A stretch of DNA of 64,000 nt from Rheinheimera mangrovi (GTDB lineage: Bacteria > Pseudomonadota > Gammaproteobacteria > Enterobacterales > Alteromonadaceae): assembly GCF_003990335.1 (NCBI RefSeq), contig NZ_CP034683.1:4137501-4201500 (forward strand), read 5' to 3'. The notes beneath the pieces were generated by a model, which worked only from the letters and a program-made list of their open reading frames with translations, was not told where the DNA came from and searched no databases. How positions within the stretch are numbered: the stretch's first letter is position 1; each line of letters opens with the position of its first letter. The translations under genes were made by a program, and so were the position numbers. Positions 63,569 to 64,000 of the stretch are shown in pieces.

Positions 63569-64000
63569 TTCATCAACGCCATAGCAGTTTGAATTTGCTG
63601 TTCAGTTAAGCCCTGATCCTGCATTGAGCTGACCAGGTTATTTTTCGCATCAACCACACCACGGCTCAAAGTGCTGACTTCTGCTTGTAGCGCTTTTACC
63701 TTTTCCTGTTTTTCTTCAGGTGGCATAGAACTATTACTCATCAGCTGTTGCAACTCTTGCTGTTTTTTTTCAAGCTCTTCCTGTTTATCACGTATAGCTT
63801 TCAGTGACTGCTTAACGCTGTCAGGCAACTCACTTTCGTCTATATCTTTGTCCCTTTCGGCTTTTTTGGATTTATCTAAACCCAGCGGCGACAGATCAAC
63901 ATGAATACCGACAGGAGCTTTACTGCTGTCTTTTTCCGGCTCTGAGCTGTTGTCATCCGAAACCGAAGCTGGCGGCGTTGCTGCAGGCACTGCATTTTGA
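63565..64000 (-). CDS. Uncharacterised coiled-coil protein, N-terminus beyond the window
   Basis: At least 144 residues, open to the window edge. A Ser/Pro/Ala-rich head leads to an acidic, Lys-rich segment, then a coiled coil (about AIRDKQEELEKKQQELQQLM and EKQEKVKALQAEVSTL). The C-terminus (QDQGLTEQQIQTAMALMN) is short and helical. I do not recognise the family. A GTG at 63990 could be a start, but the frame remains open, so the true start probably lies outside. Confidence 0.6.
   Translation of the reverse strand, partial: QNAVPAATPPASVSDDNSSEPEKDSSKAPVGIHVDLSPLGLDKSKKAERDKDIDESELPDSVKQSLKAIRDKQEELEKKQQELQQLMSNSSMPPEEKQEKVKALQAEVSTLSRGVVDAKNNLVSSMQDQGLTEQQIQTAMALMN

Overview
The window looks like chromosomal DNA of a marine or freshwater gammaproteobacterium of the Rheinheimera/Alishewanella/Alteromonadales type. 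The basis is gene content: a DUF3334 protein, a MipA/DUF3019/two-component cluster, a SLC45-type sugar transporter next to a TonB receptor and tryptophan-halogenase-like protein, RlmF, ArgA and MltC-like proteins. Genus is an inference from remembered gene neighbourhoods. No rRNA, tRNA, CRISPR array, phage or transposase was seen.

Layout. Positions 1-4153 hold the tip of a probable sugar O-acetyltransferase, a DUF3334 protein, and a minus-strand operon (MipA/OmpV outer-membrane protein, DUF3019 protein, response regulator, histidine kinase). Positions 4178-22035 form a maltodextrin-utilisation region: a LacI-type regulator (probably MalR), an MFS transporter, GH31 alpha-glucosidase plus GH13 cyclomaltodextrinase in one operon, a divergent TonB-dependent receptor and a flavin-dependent halogenase homologue. 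Three 14-bp perfect palindromes centred on TACGTA lie upstream of the transporter and in the GH31/TonB divergent region, and are the likely operators. Interspersed are rlmF, a PepO-like M13 peptidase, a DCC thioredoxin-like protein and a curious flagellin-like/FlaF-like gene pair. Positions 22124-27070 hold a small thioredoxin-like/unknown pair with a perfect FNR-type box upstream, a chemotaxis receptor and a DUF350/YgiB/YgiC operon.

Positions 27106-54416 are one minus-strand operon: a TolC-like lipoprotein, a short HlyD-like adaptor, a 6,883-residue LEPR-XLL/DUF4347 surface protein (autotransporter-type beta-strand repeats followed by 17 cadherin-like repeats), a GAF-like/HlyD fusion, a PqqD-like/M50/HlyD fusion and an unrecognised cytoplasmic protein. 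No ABC ATPase, RTX repeats or beta-barrel is encoded, so this is the best candidate for an unusual secretion system. Positions 54891-58406 carry an SGNH-like lipoprotein, argA and a short GlpD-like oxidoreductase. Positions 58630-63137 form a five-gene envelope operon (membrane protein, LPP20, CsgG-like lipoprotein, second LPP20, MltC-like transglycosylase). The window ends with a DUF1272 protein and a partial gene.

A dispersed intergenic repeat of about 115-140 bp occurs at four loci (six copies). It sits inside the two-component operon, as a tandem triplicate directly before the LacI gene, and on both sides of pepO.
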